Below, one piece after another: positions 40,028-42,693 of a stretch of DNA of 42,693 nucleotides. A program made the translations under genes and the position numbers. Position 1 is the stretch's first letter. Each line of letters begins with the position of its first letter. Origin of the DNA: a bacterium (GTDB taxonomy: Bacteria > Elusimicrobiota > Elusimicrobia > Elusimicrobiales > UBA9959); the NCBI GenBank assembly GCA_021811185.1, contig JAJZPL010000005.1:1-42693 (forward strand), in the 5' to 3' direction. The notes beneath the pieces are model-generated. The model was not told the origin of the DNA, did no database searches, and saw only the letters and a list, made by a program, of their open reading frames with translations.

Positions 40028-41587
40028 TCAGACCCGCGCCGGTTCCGGCGCGGGGACCGCGGCCGGGAACGCTATGAAGAACGCGCTCCCTTCCCCGGTT
40101 TTAGATTCCACCCAGATCCTGCCGCCGTGGTTCTCGGCTATTTTCTTGCAGAGGGCCAGCCCTATGCCGGCGCCTGGATATTTATCCACGGTGTGCAGCC
40201 GCTGAAAGATCAGGAAGATGCGCTCGAAGTGCTCCGGGGGGATGCCTATGCCGTTGTCGGAGAACTTCAGTACCCATTCGCCCGCGTTCTTCAGGGCGCT
40301 GACGCGGATTTCCGGCGCCGCCGAGGTGTTGAACTTGAGCGCGTTGGAGAGCAGGTTCTGGAAAAGCTGGATCAGCTGGAATTCGTCCCCCCGCACCGAG
40401 GGCAGGTCCCCGAAGGACACCAGCGCCTTTCTCTCGTCCAGGGTCATCTTCATGTTGAACATGGCTTTTTTCAGCGCGGTAACGCAGTCCACCTGCGCGA
40501 ATTCCTTGGAGGAGTAGGTTACCTTGGAATAGTTGAACAGGGCGTTCACCAGCTCGGTGGCCCGGTTCGCCCCTTCGTCGATGTAGTGGATAAAATCCCT
40601 GGCGTCCTTGTCCAGCCCGGTAGCGTAGCGCTTCGACAGCAGGCCGCTGAAGCTGGAAACGATGCGCAGCGGTTCCTTCAGGTCGTGCGACGCTACGTAG
40701 GCGAACTGCTCCAGTTCCTTGTTGGAGCGGGCCAGTTTCACCCCGGTCTCCTTCAGGGCCTTTTTCTCCCGCTGCAGTTCGGTCCTCGCCTCGTCCAGGT
40801 CTTCCACGAGCGCCATGACCTTGCGCCTGGTGAGTTCGAGGGTGCGCGTCTGCGCCTTCATCTTTCCCAGCCGCACGGTGGTTTCCTTGGCCAGTTTCAG
40901 CCGCGCGAGCATGGATGCCTCCAGGGTCTTTTCAAGCACTTCTGCGGAGGCGGTCAGCTCCTCCGTCTCGCCCAGCGAGCCGGAGCCGGGGCGGAAAGGC
41001 GCGGTTATCCTGGCCAGCCTGGACTTAAGGCCGTCGAACCCGGCCAGGAACGGCGCGTTGACCAGGTAATGCTGCACGCCTTCCGCCAGCAGCAGCAGCA
41101 GGAACAGCGACAGGTAAGCCAGGGCTGTCTGTTCCAACAGGAGATTGCGTGCCTCCAGGCCGCGCCTGGCCGCGCCCAAGGCCAGGAGGCAGATGCGCGA
41201 ACTCCGTTCACCTATCGCCGCGCCGCCGGCGGCCGCCCTGCCCTGGCTCGCCGGAGAAAAGTCCTCGGCCGCCCCGGTCATGCCGTAGTACTGCGCACGT
41301 ATTTCCCTCAGCGCGCCCGTGTTTACCTGGGAAACGGAATCACGCGCGCCGATGGCGCGGCCCAGGGCGGAATACCGCGCCCGGAAATTTTCCGCCGAGC
41401 CCGCGGGTTTGGCGGAGGGAGGCAGGGCAAGCAGGTCCCCCGCCTTGGCCTGGATGTTGAAAAGATATTCGCTCTCGGCGCCCAGTTCCTCGAAGCGCCC
41501 GTAGAGTTTGTACGCCCCGGCCAGCCCGGACAGTATCAGGACCGTCCGGAAGGCGGCGGCAAGCCGGATTTTATTCTTGAATATCAT
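40028..41587 (-). CDS. Membrane histidine kinase with long coiled coil
   Basis: The 519-residue kinase has TM1 (about 8-27), a ~140-residue periplasmic helical part resembling CHASE3-type four-helix sensors, and TM2 (about 163-183, LAYLSLFLLLLLAEGVQ). A cytoplasmic coiled coil runs about 225-290 (LEDLDEARTELQREKKALK-like heptads). HisKA has the phospho-His near 300 in FAYVASHDLKEPLRIVSSFS, a phytochrome-kinase form. The HATPase has LFQNLLSNALKFN, FSDNGIGIPPEHFERIF and GAGIGLALCKKIAENHGGRI. It lies 4 bases after the Cache/HAMP protein and upstream of the Rcp1-type regulator, its probable partner. Confidence 0.92.
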   Translation of the reverse strand: MIFKNKIRLAAAFRTVLILSGLAGAYKLYGRFEELGAESEYLFNIQAKAGDLLALPPSAKPAGSAENFRARYSALGRAIGARDSVSQVNTGALREIRAQYYGMTGAAEDFSPASQGRAAAGGAAIGERSSRICLLALGAARRGLEARNLLLEQTALAYLSLFLLLLLAEGVQHYLVNAPFLAGFDGLKSRLARITAPFRPGSGSLGETEELTASAEVLEKTLEASMLARLKLAKETTVRLGKMKAQTRTLELTRRKVMALVEDLDEARTELQREKKALKETGVKLARSNKELEQFAYVASHDLKEPLRIVSSFSGLLSKRYATGLDKDARDFIHYIDEGANRATELVNALFNYSKVTYSSKEFAQVDCVTALKKAMFNMKMTLDERKALVSFGDLPSVRGDEFQLIQLFQNLLSNALKFNTSAAPEIRVSALKNAGEWVLKFSDNGIGIPPEHFERIFLIFQRLHTVDKYPGAGIGLALCKKIAENHGGRIWVESKTGEGSAFFIAFPAAVPAPEPARV

Positions 41588-41591
41588 CGCC

Positions 41592-42693
41592 CTATTCCGC
41601 CGAGTTCCCCACTTTTTCCCGCAGCTCCGAGATCTCTTTTTTCAGTTCCGAGATCTTGATCTCCCTTTCCATCAGGTACTTGTTAAGTTTTTCCAGTTCG
41701 TCGTTCTGGGTTTTCAGGTCCGCCTCCTCTTCGCGCAGCTTTTCGGTTTCCGTCTCCAGTTCCAGGTCCCGGGAAGCCTGTTGTTTTAGCGCGGCGGCGG
41801 CTTCCGAGATGGCCGCGGCTAGTACTTCCGGTTCGGCGAGCCGCTCGGAACGGCTGGTCGGCCTGCCGCATTCCTCCAGCAGCGTCGCGGCCTCGCGCGC
41901 TATCTCCCTGAGGGGCCCGGTAAGGCTGCCGACTACGAAGAAAGCCGCCGTTGCCAGGAAAGTGAACGCGAGCAGGGCGTTAAGCCGGACCTGCCCCAGC
42001 AGGGCGGCCGCGGGCTGCGCCGCCGGCGAGAATGGCGCCTTTAGAGTCAAGACCCAGTCCGGCCCGCTCAGGGTGCGGCTTGCGTAGACCGCCTTGCCGC
42101 CGCCGGCTTCCGCGTATACCGAGGACCCGTCCCTGCCTTCAAGGGCGGGCAGGAAGGGCGCGGCTTCGGGGCTTTTTAAGTTTAATTCCCGGCCAGGGGC
42201 GCTCCCTGCCGTAAGCAGGAGCCGCTGCCCGCCGCGTTTGGCGAGAACGAGCGCCGCGCCCTCCGCGCGCAGGGCGCCGAGCGCCGCCAGCTGCGCCGGC
42301 GCGGCTTTGAAGCGGCAGCGGAGCGCGCCCAGGGTCCTGGGCGCTTTGCCCCCGGCGGCAAGTACGGGCACGGTTATGTCGTATCCGAAATCCTTGCCCA
42401 GCAGGCGGGGCGCGCTTACGTAGTGACCCTTTATTCCAAGGCGGAAATCCTGGCGGCGCGAAAGGTCGGTTCCGCGGCCGTCCCGCTTCAGCGAGGCCGC
42501 TACCCTACCCTTGGCGTCGGCAAGGTCCAGGCCCACGATCTCCGGCGAGGCGCCGCCCCCGGCGGCCGGCAGCCTGGAAGGGCTCTTTTCCCCGGCCGTC
42601 ACGGCGGCGAGCATTTCGCGGAGTTCGGGGCGCGCGGCCAGCAGGCGCGTCCTCTCGAGGCGCGTATTGACCTCGGCGTTTATCACCGCGGCC
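41592..42693 (-). CDS. Cache-type sensor with HAMP and coiled coil, no output domain (partial, 5' end outside window)
   Basis: The frame is open to the window edge; an in-frame GTG at 42686 is probably not the start, because the sequence there (AAVINAEVNTRLERTRLLAA) is the usual first helix of a Cache domain just after a TM that must lie beyond the window. Visible parts: Cache domain (IVGLDLADAKGRVAASLKRD, RQDFRLGIKGHYVSAPRLLG, SSVYAEAGGGKAVYASRTLS), one TM (LNALLAFTFLATAAFFVVGS), a HAMP-like segment (SLTGPLREIAREAATLLEEC) and a ~65-residue coiled coil to the C-terminus. There is no kinase, GGDEF or methyl-accepting domain. It may feed its signal to the kinase encoded 4 bases downstream. Confidence 0.85.
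   Translation of the reverse strand, partial: AAVINAEVNTRLERTRLLAARPELREMLAAVTAGEKSPSRLPAAGGGASPEIVGLDLADAKGRVAASLKRDGRGTDLSRRQDFRLGIKGHYVSAPRLLGKDFGYDITVPVLAAGGKAPRTLGALRCRFKAAPAQLAALGALRAEGAALVLAKRGGQRLLLTAGSAPGRELNLKSPEAAPFLPALEGRDGSSVYAEAGGGKAVYASRTLSGPDWVLTLKAPFSPAAQPAAALLGQVRLNALLAFTFLATAAFFVVGSLTGPLREIAREAATLLEECGRPTSRSERLAEPEVLAAAISEAAAALKQQASRDLELETETEKLREEEADLKTQNDELEKLNKYLMEREIKISELKKEISELREKVGNSAE

Noticed and set aside
1-42693. CRISPR arrays, insertion sequences, transposases or phage genes
   Set aside because: No regularly spaced repeats, terminal inverted repeats with a transposase, integrase or phage structural genes were seen on either strand. The only mobile-type hint is the tRNA half repeat.

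Overview
The window is GC-rich bacterial DNA from a Gram-negative (diderm) organism. It carries a LolA lipoprotein carrier, several signal-peptide proteins that look like outer-membrane beta-barrels, MltG and an M23 peptidase. The mix of genes (pyruvate phosphate dikinase, a FecR-domain exported protein, a type-4 [4Fe-4S] uracil-DNA glycosylase, many exported Ala/Lys-rich proteins, gmk-rpoZ-udg-priA gene order) is compatible with a free-living Elusimicrobiota-like lineage. That assignment is inference from gene content only; no 16S gene is present. Coding density is very high: no gap reaches 300 bases, and many genes overlap by 1-8 bases.

Left part (1-8510, almost all minus strand): an rpsO-pnp transcription unit from a clear sigma70-type promoter is followed by an envelope block: accB, a small winged-helix protein, ftsK, lolA, pgsA, pgpA and a probable outer-membrane protein. 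The block ends at a perfect bidirectional terminator at 61-97. It links fatty-acid/phospholipid supply, lipoprotein traffic and chromosome segregation.

Second part (8511-14723, minus strand): a four-gene unit of unrecognised function. In transcription order it encodes a probable outer-membrane beta-barrel, an exported Ig-like/NTF2-like protein, a 904-residue exported helical protein that also ends in an NTF2-like domain, and a three-TM protein resembling the DUF5706/Pycsar-effector (PycTM) membrane family. This is the strongest candidate here for an undescribed system.

Middle (14817-23246): a glutamine synthetase overlaps an M23 peptidase; opposite lies cinA, a thioredoxin-like protein and a DUF155/RMND1-like membrane protein; then a DUF4404 protein, an S9 prolyl oligopeptidase and a small membrane protein, ended by a long hairpin.

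Part four (23430-36024, plus strand): ppdK, gmk, rpoZ, udg, priA, tyrS, a FecR-domain protein, thpR, mltG, tRNA-Ala, a small hypothetical gene and asnS. PriA has kept its zinc-binding cysteines but lost the Walker A and motif V/VI residues, so it is probably not a helicase. Downstream of the tRNA-Ala lies an exact 42-base copy of its 3' half.

Right end (36090-42693): a hypothetical membrane protein and an HD-domain protein face apart, followed by a five-gene minus-strand signalling cluster running off the window edge: a Cache/HAMP/coiled-coil sensor without an output domain, a membrane histidine kinase, an Rcp1-type response regulator, a REC-PAS-kinase with a degenerate GGDEF-like tail, and a stand-alone receiver.
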